A stretch of 64,000 bases of DNA from an uncultured Clostridia bacterium (GCA_947626105.1 CANQQY010000004.1:62001-126000), one strand, 5' to 3'; positions 42,515 through 51,996 are shown, counted from the stretch's first letter. Program-made: numbers and translations. The notes: generated by a model not told the origin, from the letters alone.

Positions 42515-43864
42515 TCAGCTGCCCGAAAAGCGCTTGACGCGCTTTAAGAGATAGGCGCGGTCGTTCCGTCTGCCGTCGAGCGCGCATTCGAGGAGCAGGG
42601 TTTTGAGGACTTCCGCCGTCTCCCTCGCGGGCACGCCCGCCTCCCGCACATCAATTCCGTTGACTTTGAGCTCTTTGAGCGTCAGGGGCGCGCCTTCCGC
42701 CCGCATCTCGGAGAGGATCTTTTTCCATTTCACAACGCAGGGCGCGGGGGAGAGGTCGTCCATGCACGCCGAATAGTCCGCCTGTTTGACGGCAAAGAGC
42801 TCTTCGAGAAGGGGAAAATTTGCGACGATCTCCCGCCGCACTTTATTTTCCTTCATGCGGAGATCGTAGTCGCGCATGTGCAGCCGCACGAGCGCGCAGA
42901 CCCGCTCGGTCGTATGCGTCGGCGCTTTGAGGCGGGTAAGGATCTCCCGCGCGATGCGTTCTCCCTCGACCTCGTGCCCGTGATAGTTCCCGTATTCCCG
43001 CATGCAGTACGGCTTTCCTACATCGTGCAGGAGGGCGGCGAGACGGACGCCGCGCTCTGCATATCCCGCGGCGCGGAGGGAGTGTTCGAGCACGTCATAT
43101 TTATGAAATTCCGCCCGCTGCGTCATGCCTTCGCCCAAGGCGAGCTCGGGCAGGATCTCGCGGAGCACGCCCGTCTCCCTTAGGATGCAGAGCCCGCGGT
43201 AGGGCGCGGTCTGATCGCCCAGCTTTTCGTCCGCATGGAGCAGGAGCATGAGCTCCGCATAGACGCGTTCGGGGACGATGTCGCGGATGAGAGATGAATT
43301 CTCCTTTGCGCCTTCGAGACATGCCTCGTCGGGGGCGAAACCCGTCTGGGCGGCCTGTCGGGCGAGCCGCATGAGCCGGAGCCCGTCCTCGCCGAACACC
43401 TTGCGGGAGGGGGCGACGGTGCGCAGTTTCTTTTCGCGGATATCGCCGATCCCGCCGAGGGGATCGAGGAAGCGATCCGCCTTGATGTCGTAATAGACCG
43501 CGTTACAGCAAAAATCCCGCCGCTGCGCGTCCCGCGCGATGTCGTCCGTAAAGATGACGGAGGAGGGAGCGTGCGTTCCCTTTTCGTATGCGTCGTAGCG
43601 GAAACGGGTGAATTCGCAGGCAACGCCGTTTTCGTCCTCGAGCTTGACCGTCCCCGTGCGCGGATAGAGGGCGCGGACGGTGAACCCGCATTTTGTTGCG
43701 GCTAAGACGAGCTCCTCGTCGCTCCCCGCGGCGCAGATATCCCAATCCGCCTCTCTTTGGGGGAACCCCGCGAGGCGGTCGCGCACGCTTCCCCCGACAA
43801 CATACAGGGGAAAGCGGCAGGCGTCTGCCAATTTCAAAAAACTTTCCGGTAAAATTTTTCTCAT
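42515..43864 (-). CDS. cca: CCA tRNA nucleotidyltransferase / poly(A) polymerase family, HD domain
   Basis: 449 residues. Class II nucleotidyltransferase: VVGGSVRDRLAG (22-33), the metal-binding DWD in READWDICAAG, RRDFCCNAVYYD, the GGIGDIREKKLRTV block and EDGLRLMRLARQAA. A C-terminal HD phosphohydrolase domain follows (LLHDVGKPYCM, YHGHEVEGERIA), as in bacterial CCA-adding enzymes with repair activity. It adds or repairs the tRNA 3' CCA end. First gene of a minus-strand pair with rmuC. Confidence 0.93.
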   Translation of the reverse strand: MRKILPESFLKLADACRFPLYVVGGSVRDRLAGFPQREADWDICAAGSDEELVLAATKCGFTVRALYPRTGTVKLEDENGVACEFTRFRYDAYEKGTHAPSSVIFTDDIARDAQRRDFCCNAVYYDIKADRFLDPLGGIGDIREKKLRTVAPSRKVFGEDGLRLMRLARQAAQTGFAPDEACLEGAKENSSLIRDIVPERVYAELMLLLHADEKLGDQTAPYRGLCILRETGVLREILPELALGEGMTQRAEFHKYDVLEHSLRAAGYAERGVRLAALLHDVGKPYCMREYGNYHGHEVEGERIAREILTRLKAPTHTTERVCALVRLHMRDYDLRMKENKVRREIVANFPLLEELFAVKQADYSACMDDLSPAPCVVKWKKILSEMRAEGAPLTLKELKVNGIDVREAGVPARETAEVLKTLLLECALDGRRNDRAYLLKRVKRFSGS

Positions 43865-43902
43865 CGCTTTGATATCTTCGATTATAGCAAAAGGGTAGTT
43901 TT

Positions 43903-43931
43903 ATTTTACCACCAGCCGCAAAAATTGTCAA
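43903..43931 (-). promoter_or_regulatory. Promoter of cca-rmuC
   Basis: Minus strand TTGACA (43931-43926), 17-base spacer, TAAAAT (43908-43903). A TATAAT at 43886-43881 lies downstream in the leader and could be a second -10. Confidence 0.65.
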
Positions 43932-43955
43932 CCGTGGGAAATTTGCTCCACCGTA

Positions 43956-43984
43956 TTGATTTTTTCGACAAAATGTTGTAAAAT
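43956..43984 (+). promoter_or_regulatory. Promoter of the lipid kinase gene
   Basis: TTGATT (43956-43961), 17-base spacer, TAAAAT (43979-43984). The start codon at 44001 leaves a leader of about ten bases with AAGG at 43995-43998. Confidence 0.65.
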
Positions 43985-44000
43985 GATCCTTACCAAGGCT

Positions 44001-44864
44001 ATGTATCATCTCATTGTAAATCCCGCATCCGCACAGGGGGAAAAGACGCTTGCGGAGGCGGAGCAAAACTTCAAGGCGCGCGGCGCCGAATACGACGTGT
44101 TCTTCTCTTCCGCTCCCGGGGCCATCGCGCGGGAGGCGAGACGGCTCTCCGCCATGGGGGAAGAATATCTCATCGCGGTCGGCGGGGACGGGACGCTCAA
44201 TGAGGTGCTTTGCGGGCTCGAAGATCCCGCAAGGGTCGTTTTGGGGCTCATTCCGTCGGGGACGGGCAATGATTTCGCCTCCCATGCGAAGATCCCGCAC
44301 GGCGGGGAGGCAGTCGATCTCATTCTGGACGGAACGCCGAAGTATACCGACTATCTCGATTGCGGCGGGGGGCGGCGGAGCCTCAACATTGCGGGGCTCG
44401 GCATTGATGTAGACATTTTGGAGTGCATCGAAAAGAGAAAGTCGGAGGGGAAGCGCTGTTCCTACTTCAAGAGTCTCCTCATCTCCCTCATGAAATACAA
44501 GCCCGTTGCGATGAAGATCGTATCCGACGGGGAGGAGCGGGAGTATAAAGTGCTCATCGCGGCGGCCTGTAACGGGTCGCAGTTCGGCGGGGGGATCCCC
44601 ATCTGCCCGCCCGCCGTCATCGACGACGGAAAGATCGACCTCATCGCGGTGGACTGTCCCAAGCGGATCGTTCTGCCCTACTATCTCATCAAACTCATGC
44701 GCGGGAAACTGCACACAAAGCGCATTTATCACAGAGTGCTCTGCGAGGAGGCGGTCATTCTCCCACAGGGGACAAAGAGCGTACAGCTCGACGGCGAGCT
44801 TCTCCCCGCAGAGGAGCTCCGCGTCAGGGTGGTCAGCGGAAAATTGCGCATGTTCCGAGGCTGA
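44001..44864 (+). CDS. Diacylglycerol kinase family lipid kinase (YegS/DagK-like)
   Basis: 287 residues from the ATG at 44001; an upstream ATG-like start would fall inside the -35 element. DAGK catalytic signatures: MYHLIVNPASAQGEKTLAEA, VGGDGTLNEVL, GLIPSGTGNDFA, NIAGLGIDVDILE, and CNGSQFGGGIPICPPAVIDDGKIDL. It phosphorylates diacylglycerol or a related lipid at the membrane. The next gene follows after one base. Confidence 0.93.
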   Translation: MYHLIVNPASAQGEKTLAEAEQNFKARGAEYDVFFSSAPGAIAREARRLSAMGEEYLIAVGGDGTLNEVLCGLEDPARVVLGLIPSGTGNDFASHAKIPHGGEAVDLILDGTPKYTDYLDCGGGRRSLNIAGLGIDVDILECIEKRKSEGKRCSYFKSLLISLMKYKPVAMKIVSDGEEREYKVLIAAACNGSQFGGGIPICPPAVIDDGKIDLIAVDCPKRIVLPYYLIKLMRGKLHTKRIYHRVLCEEAVILPQGTKSVQLDGELLPAEELRVRVVSGKLRMFRG

Positions 44865-44865
44865 A

Positions 44866-45915
44866 ATGGCGAATCTGTATAAAGACATTCTCGAAATCAT
44901 TCCCACGGCGGCGATCGTCGTGGACGAAAACTTGCGCGTCAGGTATTGCAACCGCGCTTTCCGCGCTTATTTCGGGGCGGAAAAGGAGCGCGGCACCCTT
45001 GCGGACGCGATCTCCTGCCGCGAAGAGGAGCGCTGCGGGGAAGGGGTCAAATGCGCCTATTGCACCCTGCGCGCCCTCTTTCTCGACGCGGTAAAGGGGC
45101 GGGGATCCGCCTTCCGCAAACTCATCTTCCGCCGCGGCAAAGAGGCGCTATCGCTCCGCATCAAAGTACAGCCGATGGGCGAGTACTTTTTGGGGCTTGC
45201 GGACAACGCTTACGAGACGGAGATCGCCCGCGAAATGTCCTCCGCGCAGGATATCCAGCAGCGGCTCTTGCCCGCTGCAAGGAGCGGCGCGCCCTATTCC
45301 TTTATGTATATCCCCTGCCGCGAGATCGGGGGGGATCTTCCCGACGTCTACGAGGCGGGAGGGGAGACCATGGGGGTACTTGCGGACGTCTCGGGCAAGG
45401 GCATCTCCGCGGGCATGCTCTCCGCCTTTGTGCGGGCGGGATGGGACAGGAGCGAAATTTCTCCCGCGCGCGCCCTCTACGGTTTGAACGCGAAATTTCA
45501 GGAACTCAATCTCGACGAGCGTTCCTATGTCACCGCCGTCGCCGTCCGCATCGAGCGGGAAGCGGGGCAAATCCGCTACGCCGCCGCGGGGCACAACGCG
45601 CCCATGCTCTTGAAGAGCGGCGCTTCCATCGACGAGATCGTGATGAATTCCCCTCCCGTCTCGACATGGATCCCCGGGTTCCGCTATGAGGACGCCTCGA
45701 TCCCCTACGGGCGGGGGAGCATTCTGGTGCTCCTGACGGACGGCGTCATCGAGAGCAGGAACGCCCGCGGGGAGCAATTCTCCCTCGAGCGGGTGGAGGA
45801 GATCCTGCAAAAATCGGACTGTGCGGAGCGGTTCATCGAACGCCTCAAAGCGTCCCTGAAAGAGTTCTGCGGCGCATTCGACGACGACATCACGGCGATC
45901 GCATTCGATCTTTGA
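44866..45915 (+). CDS. PAS-domain SpoIIE-type PP2C phosphatase
   Basis: 349 residues. A PAS-like sensor (1-125; ILEIIPTAAIVVDENLRVRY) carries four Cys at 51, 57, 63 and 66 (C-x5-C-x5-C-x2-C, region ISCREEERCGEGVKCAYC), then a short linker (MSSAQDIQQRLLP) and a SpoIIE/RsbU phosphatase domain with GGDLPDV, VLADVSGKGISAGML, AAAGHNAPMLL, LTDGVIESRN and FDDDITAIAFDL holding the metal aspartates. Such proteins act on anti-sigma-factor antagonists; no RsbV/RsbW pair is seen nearby. Cys may bind a metal or Fe-S cluster. Starts one base after the lipid kinase stop. Confidence 0.9.
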   Translation: MANLYKDILEIIPTAAIVVDENLRVRYCNRAFRAYFGAEKERGTLADAISCREEERCGEGVKCAYCTLRALFLDAVKGRGSAFRKLIFRRGKEALSLRIKVQPMGEYFLGLADNAYETEIAREMSSAQDIQQRLLPAARSGAPYSFMYIPCREIGGDLPDVYEAGGETMGVLADVSGKGISAGMLSAFVRAGWDRSEISPARALYGLNAKFQELNLDERSYVTAVAVRIEREAGQIRYAAAGHNAPMLLKSGASIDEIVMNSPPVSTWIPGFRYEDASIPYGRGSILVLLTDGVIESRNARGEQFSLERVEEILQKSDCAERFIERLKASLKEFCGAFDDDITAIAFDL

Positions 45916-46015
45916 GGGCTCCGCGGAAAGGGCGGGGCTCTTTGTGACTTCCTTGCAAAAAAGCCCGAAAAAATGACAGAATAAACCGCTTTGAGAATTA
46001 TTTTTTCAAAACACG

Positions 46016-46044
46016 TTGACAGTCCGCATAAGAGGGGATATAAT
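46016..46044 (+). promoter_or_regulatory. Promoter of the GH16 gene
   Basis: TTGACA (46016-46021), 17-base spacer, TATAAT (46039-46044). The preceding gap (45916-46015) holds a weak hairpin (45916-45943) after the phosphatase gene and nothing else recognised. Confidence 0.85.
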
Positions 46045-46094
46045 CGAATCACAGTATAAGTGGAGGCATGTCCTTTTTCGGGAAGGGGTGAAAC

Positions 46095-47474
46095 ATGCGG
46101 CTTGCGGGCAGACATAGAAATTTTATGAGAGCGGGGGGGATCTCGGTCGCCCTTGCGCTTTTGCTTGCCTCGGCGGGCTGCGATTTCCGCCTCAACCTCG
46201 GCGGCGGGAAGAAGGAGCCCTTAAACGGACTCTATCTCGCCGTTACGGCGGCGGACGTTTCGGTCGGGGCGCAGTTTGCGCTCACGTCCGATCCCTGCGG
46301 CGAGAACGCGGATTGGATCTCTTCCGACGAATCCGTCGCGACCGTGGAGGACGGGATCGTTACGGCGGTCGCCGAGGGAAAATCGCTTGTCACCTTTTCG
46401 GACGGGGATAAGTTCTTCACCTGCGACGTCACCGTCCGCAGCGAGATCCTCGGCGTCAAGATCATGACGGCGGACGCCAACCTCGCCGGGGGGGATACTC
46501 TCCGCTTCTCGGCGGAACTCCCCAAAGGGTACGAGGCGGATTGGTTTACCTCGGACGACAGTGTTTTGACGGTAAATGACGGTACCATGTCTGCGATCGG
46601 GGGCGGAAAAGCGTCGATCGGCGCAACCTGCGAAGAATTGGAAGCGGAATATGAAGTCGTCTCGATCTGCGCTATGGAGGAGGGCGAACGCCAGCTCCTT
46701 TGGGCGGACGAGTTCGACGGGGATGTTCTCGACGAGACGAAGTGGGAATATCAGGAAGGCGTGCAGGACGCCTATATCAATATGGAAGATACGGCGTACG
46801 GGCCGTGGTTTTGGGGCAATAACGAGCTGCAATACTACACCCGCGACGCGGTCTCGCTCATCGAGGGCGTACTTTTCATCACGGCGGAGCGGGAGAGCGG
46901 ACTGCCGAACGGCAGACAGTTCACTTCGGCGCGCATTTCGACGCGCGACAGGGGATACTGGACGTACGGCTATTTCGAAGCCCGCATGAAACTTCCCCTC
47001 GGGACGGGCATGTGGCCCGCATTCTGGATGCTTCCCCAGCCCGAACCGGGCATGGGGACGAACAACCGCTACGGCGGCTGGGCGGCGAACGGCGAGATCG
47101 ACATCATGGAAGCCAAGGGCAGGCTCCCCTCCGAGATCGGCAATACGCTGCATTTCGGCGGGAATCCGAGCACGTTTTCCCCGCATACCGAAAAATTATC
47201 GAGTCCCATCGACGAATGGCATGTATACGGGTTTGAGTGGCGGAGCGACCATATGTCGTGGTTTGTGGACGGCGAAGAGACTTACCGTATGAAGAATACC
47301 ATGTGGTTCACGTCCTCTCCGCTCGGGCAGGAAAATGTCTCCGCGCCCTTCGACGTGCCGTTTTATCTTCTCATCAATCTTGCGGTCGGCGGAAATTACG
47401 ACGGCGGCAGGACGCCCGACCAAACTTTCACGTCCGCGGCGATGCAGATCGACTATGTCCGCGTCTACGCGTAG
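46095..47474 (+). CDS. GH16 beta-glucanase lipoprotein with Ig-like domains
   Basis: 459 residues. Signal peptide and lipobox (SAGC). Two bacterial Ig-like (BIG2) repeats lie at about 40-190 (SSDESVATVEDGIVTAVAEG; TSDDSVLTVNDGTMSAIGGG). The GH16 jellyroll follows (LLWADEFDGDVLDETKWEYQ, NNELQYYT, YWTYGYFEARMKLP, TGMWPAFWMLP) with the catalytic motif GEIDIMEAKG (Glu334 nucleophile, Asp336, Glu339 acid/base). The spacing ExDxxE with an extra Met is that of laminarinase-type enzymes. It likely cleaves beta-1,3 or mixed-linkage glucan outside the cell; GH3 and a CBM protein follow. Confidence 0.93.
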   Translation: MRLAGRHRNFMRAGGISVALALLLASAGCDFRLNLGGGKKEPLNGLYLAVTAADVSVGAQFALTSDPCGENADWISSDESVATVEDGIVTAVAEGKSLVTFSDGDKFFTCDVTVRSEILGVKIMTADANLAGGDTLRFSAELPKGYEADWFTSDDSVLTVNDGTMSAIGGGKASIGATCEELEAEYEVVSICAMEEGERQLLWADEFDGDVLDETKWEYQEGVQDAYINMEDTAYGPWFWGNNELQYYTRDAVSLIEGVLFITAERESGLPNGRQFTSARISTRDRGYWTYGYFEARMKLPLGTGMWPAFWMLPQPEPGMGTNNRYGGWAANGEIDIMEAKGRLPSEIGNTLHFGGNPSTFSPHTEKLSSPIDEWHVYGFEWRSDHMSWFVDGEETYRMKNTMWFTSSPLGQENVSAPFDVPFYLLINLAVGGNYDGGRTPDQTFTSAAMQIDYVRVYA

Positions 47475-47475
47475 A

Positions 47476-47962
47476 TTTTCGCTCGATTTCTTTGCTCGCC
47501 CCGCGGACGCGCCCGCGCGTCATTCTGAGTTTGTCGAAGAATCTCGCGGGGCTTCGCAAATAAATACGAGCGAGGGGTTAGTTCTTTTGCCTTGTAATTG
47601 CGATTCGCCCGCCCCTGTTCTGTTTCACAGGACAATAAGCCGAAGGGGTTCGGCAAATTGAGTCGCCCTACTTCGCCCTACGGGCTCGTGCCGCGCTTAG
47701 TGCAATAGAATGCGCGCGGGGCGGCGGAAGTGAATTCCGCCTAAGGCAAGTGAATTGGGAATGTTTCGCTCGATTTCTTTGCTCGTCCGCGCCTTGTGGG
47801 CGCGTGCTCGCAAATAAATACGAGCGAGGAATGTAACGTATATGGGATATTGAGTCACTGTCTCGTACGCTTGTCACGACAATAAGCCGAAGGGGTTCGG
47901 CAAATTGAGTGCGCTGCCGCAAAAGCGTGGTTTTGCTTCGCGCAGTAATTGGAGCGAAGGGC
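47476..47962. repeat. Family C elements with nested B and E
   Basis: 47476-47575 is a C palindrome (GCTCGATTTCTTTGCTCGCC left, GCAAATAAATACGAGCGAGG right) that encloses a B-type core (CGTCATTCTGAGTTTGTCGA). 47665-47740 is a C segment interrupted by element E in reverse (TAGTGCAATAGAATGCGCGC, 47670-47721). A second C copy lies at 47760-47830, with GCTCGTCCGCGCCTTGTGGG. Confidence 0.8.
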
Positions 47963-47964
47963 AG

Positions 47965-48187
47965 ACCCCTTGTCTCCCTCGAGAGGGAACGGTCACGCGC
48001 CCTTGCGTGACCGAGGGGGTGTTGTTTACCGCGTCATCCTGAACGAACGTGAAGGATCCCGATAAACGGAGTCCGAACTTTCATTGTCGGGATTCTTCGG
48101 CTACGCCTCAGAATGACGCAACGGCAATAAGCCGAAGGGGTTCGGCAAATTGGGTGCGCTAGGCAGGGAGACCCTGCCGCGCGCCGT
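47965..48187. repeat. A, B and C repeats before the CBM lipoprotein
   Basis: A-type TTGTCTCCCTCGAGAGGGAA with GGTCACGCGCCCTTGCGTGAC; a 90-bp B palindrome at 48031-48120 (GCGTCATCCTGAACGAACGT left, GGCTACGCCTCAGAATGACG right); then GGTTCGGCAAATTGGGTGCG of family C. The promoter of the next gene is not obvious (48188-48257). Confidence 0.8.
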
Positions 48188-48257
48188 AGGGGTACGGAAA
48201 TTTCAAACGGTTATGACGGCTTAGCCGTGTAATATAGAAAAGGAAGGAGGAAAATTT

Positions 48258-51200
48258 ATGAAAAAGAGATTTATGACGGCGCTCATCGTTCTCTTTACCC
48301 TCGTCTTTTCTCTCGCGATCTTTGCGGCTTGCGGAGATGAAGGCGGAGAAGGCGGCGGAGGCGGAGAGGACGGATTCTCGATCAACGAGCAGACCGTCAC
48401 CATCGGCGTTGGGGATACCCATACGCTCATGGCGAGAGCGAACGGAAAGAGCGTCACATGGGAGAGTTCGGACGCCGGTGTGGCGACGATCGTGACGCAG
48501 ATCGCCGCAAGAGGCACCTGCGTCATCCGCGGGGTCGGCAAGGGGACGGCGACGCTTACCGCCAAGACCGACTCGGGCGAAACCGCAACGTGCTCTGTCA
48601 CGGTCGAGGAAGTCACCATCGAACTTAACGCGTCAAGCCTCACCATTTACAGGAAGGCGGATCTCACCTTCGAGAGCAAGACGCTCACCGCGACCGTAAT
48701 GCGCAACGGTAGCCCCGCTTCGGGCAGCGTGACGTGGAAGTCCTCGGACGAATCCGTCGTCACGGTGGAAAACGGCGCTTTGACGGCGCACAAGCTCGGT
48801 TCGGCGACGATCACAGCGACGATCACGGGCGGTTCCGCGAAGGCGACCTGCGATGTGAATGTCACATGGGAGAATATGCCCGAGGGCTGGTATGAAGTCG
48901 CGGAAACGGGCTCTAACGGCGCGCTCGAAACGCCCGGGAAGTGGACGTGGAGCGGTTTCCAAGGCTCGGACGACGTCCATCCCGAACTCTACGGCGAAGG
49001 CTCGACCGCGGCGGGCAACGTTTCCTTTACGGTGAGCGGCAACACGGGTTGGAGATGGTACGGCGCCCAGCTGTTCCTGAAACACTCCGGCACGGAGGCG
49101 GACGCCCTTGCGGCAGGCACCGTTTATAAGCTCACCTTCAAGCTCGATTCCACGAGCGACGGCGCGATCACCGTCAACGATACGGACGTCGAAGTAAAGA
49201 CGGGTTCGCAGACCGTGGAAGTCATCTACCGTGAAGCGGGCGGAGACAGCGCTTCCGTCACGATCGCGCTCGCCACGCACGATAAGATCCGCAACAACGT
49301 CAACCCCATCGGGCAGTACAAAGAGGGGACGATCACGATCTCCGAGATGAAGTGGGAAGTCTATGCGGCGCAGACGCTCCATGCTCCCACGGCGTTCTCC
49401 GTCAAAGACGACGGCGAGATCCAAATCACCGACGACAACAACGACGACACGTTTGAGGGCTATGTGGTCGGCTTCTTCAAGGAAGGCGCCGAAGAGCCGA
49501 GCTACACCCAGCCCATCATGAAACCCGTCAAAGACAGGGATATCCTTGCCGACAGAGGCGGCGTTCCCGACATCGCGAACGATAAGGGCGAGAGACCGGA
49601 AAATGCGGGCAAGATGTATCTCGACGATTCCTTTGTCGAAGCGGGCGAATACACCCTGAAAGTCAAGGCGTATTGCGGCACGGCGCTCTATGCGGCAAGC
49701 CCTTGGAGCGAGGCGACCGTTTCCCATACCGTAACGCATGAAAGCGGCGTGGATTACAAAGTTCTCGAATCCTACCGCGACGTAGACCGCGGCGTCGGCA
49801 GATATTACGTCTGGTCTGAATGGGGACAGTACGACCTCGACGGTTGCAGCTTCAAAGACAATTCTCTCACCCTTACCCTCACGGGGGAGGCGAGCTGGTA
49901 TTCCAACCAAGTTTATTACAGCTCCAACGAAATGCAGGCGGGGCATAACTATACGCTCAAATTCGGTTTCAGCGCAACGGACGAAAAGGGAGAGCCCATT
50001 GATCTCACCGGCAGAAAGTTTGTAATCAACGGTACGGTCGTCACTCCCGAAGCGGGCAAAGAAGAGTATATCGTGAACTTCGCCTATACGGCGGGCGACG
50101 CGGCCGTTACGATGCTTCTCGGCCAGCCTACCGAGGATTGGCAGGGCACCGTGGAAAAAGGCGGACTTGCCGCAGGCGTATATACTTTCTCGAACATCAC
50201 GCTCACAGACGCGACGGCGGCAGGCGAGGGCGACGCCATGGTATTCGGCGACAATCTCGACGGCTTGACGGATAAGCTCATGTATTGGTACGCCACCAAG
50301 GGCGACTTTACCGAATGGAAAGCGACCATGGTCATGAATTCCTTCTCTCATGAGGAGAATCCGGACAGCGATACGGGTTACAGCTATACTTTCGACTACG
50401 ACATCACCCCCATTGATAACCAGATCTGCAATTGGATCGTCCGCTTCTGGTATAAGAGATCCGAAAACGTCGCGGGTGCGGAGTATAAACTCGTCCTTGT
50501 TCTTAATTCTTCCTCGGAGGGAGACGTCAAGATCAACGGACAGGTCGTTCATTTGACTCCCGGTGAGAATTCTTACACCGTCTACTACGTTGAGGGCGCA
50601 ACTTCGCTCGAAATGTCCATGGCGACGGACAGCAGCATGATGACGGACGAAGTCATCACGATCAAGTCGCTCAAATGGACGCAGGGCGGCAGGACGCCGC
50701 TTACGGCTCCCACGGGTTCCGTCACGGAAGCGGGGATCGTCACGATCAACGATCCCAACAACGGGACGGGCGTAGACCATGCGGAAGTCGGTCTGTTCCA
50801 GAATGGCGCGCTCATCTTCTCGCAGACGATTTCAAGCGGCGACAAGATCGCGGCAGGGCAGTATCAGAACGGCGAATATACGATCAAGATCCGCCTCGTC
50901 GGCGAAGTGGACTATAAGGATACCGATTGGGTGGAGATCGGCGAATATACCGTCACGGACGGCTATAACCTCGATTCCCGCCTCGAACAGGATACCGACC
51001 ATGCGGCGGATCATCCCGGACAGTGGTACCATTGGCTCGATCATTGGGATTGGGAAGGCAGTACCGCTAAGGCGACAAAGAGCGAGATCGACATGGAAGC
51101 CAAAACCTTTACCTTTGGCTTCACGACGGAGGGGACTCCCCGTCTCGGCTACGGCGTCCAGCTCTATTATAAGAATCCCGGCAATGTAAACGGAAAGACG

Positions 51201-51911
51201 TACAACCTCACCGTCACGCTCAAACTCTCCGTCGCCGGGACGATCACCGTCAACGGACAGCCGGTCGAGCTTGCCGCAAATACGGAGAAACAAGTCACCC
51301 TCCGTTACTCCGAATCGGGCCTTTCCCTCAGCATTCAGACAGGCGTCTATCAAGGTACGCCCGTGATGAACGGGGAGATCACCATCTCCGGCTGGAATTG
51401 GGAGGAGATCACGGGCAATCCCAACGGCGAGACGTACGATCTTGTTCCCACCACGCTCGAAGAAGGGCAGATCCCCGCGGATTCCACGTTCTATTACTAC
51501 TCGCAATACGGCAAGATCACCGAAGCCAAGTTCGATCACGGCACGGTGACCTTCAAGCTCGGCGACAAGGGGAATTGGTACAGCGACCAGATCTACTACA
51601 ACAGCGCGGCGTTCTCCAAGGACGGGACGTATACGCTGAAACTCAAAGTCCATTCCTCCGTTGCGGGGAAGATCCGCGTCAACGGGCAGATCTTCGATCT
51701 CGTCGCGGGCGATAACGACATCGAAGTTACGGGCACGAACGGCATGCTCTCCATTCAGATGGGCGCGCCGGGGACGAATGCGGACGGCTCCACCAACTGG
51801 GATTGGGGCAGCACGGACGATTCCGTTACGAACGGCGAATTTACCTTCTCCGATTTCACGTGGACGGCGGCAGACGGCACGGTCTACGGGCTTGACGGGA
51901 AAATTTCCTAA
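48258..51911 (+). CDS. Multi-domain carbohydrate-binding lipoprotein (BIG2, Fn3-like, CBM4/9-like)
   Basis: 1217 residues with AAGGAGG before the ATG. Signal peptide and lipobox FAACGD. Residues about 36-210 hold two BIG2 Ig-like domains (SSDAGVATI; SSDESVVTVENGALTAHKLG). The rest alternates short Fn3-like strands (YVVGFFKEG; HAEVGLFQNG) with five related jellyroll modules marked by W-x-x-Q-(L/V/I)-(F/Y)-(Y/L): WYGAQLFLKHS, WYSNQVYYSS, WIVRFWYKRS, GYGVQLYYKN and WYSDQIYYNS, each followed by a strand ending I-x-VNG. These resemble CBM4/9 modules that bind beta-glucans. No catalytic motif. Between GH16 and GH3 it probably holds the substrate at the surface. Confidence 0.85.
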   Translation: MKKRFMTALIVLFTLVFSLAIFAACGDEGGEGGGGGEDGFSINEQTVTIGVGDTHTLMARANGKSVTWESSDAGVATIVTQIAARGTCVIRGVGKGTATLTAKTDSGETATCSVTVEEVTIELNASSLTIYRKADLTFESKTLTATVMRNGSPASGSVTWKSSDESVVTVENGALTAHKLGSATITATITGGSAKATCDVNVTWENMPEGWYEVAETGSNGALETPGKWTWSGFQGSDDVHPELYGEGSTAAGNVSFTVSGNTGWRWYGAQLFLKHSGTEADALAAGTVYKLTFKLDSTSDGAITVNDTDVEVKTGSQTVEVIYREAGGDSASVTIALATHDKIRNNVNPIGQYKEGTITISEMKWEVYAAQTLHAPTAFSVKDDGEIQITDDNNDDTFEGYVVGFFKEGAEEPSYTQPIMKPVKDRDILADRGGVPDIANDKGERPENAGKMYLDDSFVEAGEYTLKVKAYCGTALYAASPWSEATVSHTVTHESGVDYKVLESYRDVDRGVGRYYVWSEWGQYDLDGCSFKDNSLTLTLTGEASWYSNQVYYSSNEMQAGHNYTLKFGFSATDEKGEPIDLTGRKFVINGTVVTPEAGKEEYIVNFAYTAGDAAVTMLLGQPTEDWQGTVEKGGLAAGVYTFSNITLTDATAAGEGDAMVFGDNLDGLTDKLMYWYATKGDFTEWKATMVMNSFSHEENPDSDTGYSYTFDYDITPIDNQICNWIVRFWYKRSENVAGAEYKLVLVLNSSSEGDVKINGQVVHLTPGENSYTVYYVEGATSLEMSMATDSSMMTDEVITIKSLKWTQGGRTPLTAPTGSVTEAGIVTINDPNNGTGVDHAEVGLFQNGALIFSQTISSGDKIAAGQYQNGEYTIKIRLVGEVDYKDTDWVEIGEYTVTDGYNLDSRLEQDTDHAADHPGQWYHWLDHWDWEGSTAKATKSEIDMEAKTFTFGFTTEGTPRLGYGVQLYYKNPGNVNGKTYNLTVTLKLSVAGTITVNGQPVELAANTEKQVTLRYSESGLSLSIQTGVYQGTPVMNGEITISGWNWEEITGNPNGETYDLVPTTLEEGQIPADSTFYYYSQYGKITEAKFDHGTVTFKLGDKGNWYSDQIYYNSAAFSKDGTYTLKLKVHSSVAGKIRVNGQIFDLVAGDNDIEVTGTNGMLSIQMGAPGTNADGSTNWDWGSTDDSVTNGEFTFSDFTWTAADGTVYGLDGKIS

Positions 51912-51927
51912 GCATTCAGCAGGCAAA

Positions 51928-51968
51928 GGGCGGCGGTTTTCCGCCGCCCCATCGGCTTTTTTGAAGCC
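51928..51968 (+). terminator. Hairpin between the CBM lipoprotein and GH3
   Basis: GGCGGCGG-TTTT-CCGCCGCC is a strong stem; CGGCTTTTTTG follows. May attenuate rather than stop transcription into the GH3 gene. Confidence 0.65.
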
Positions 51969-51996
51969 GCACAGCACAAGACAATAAGGAGGAACT

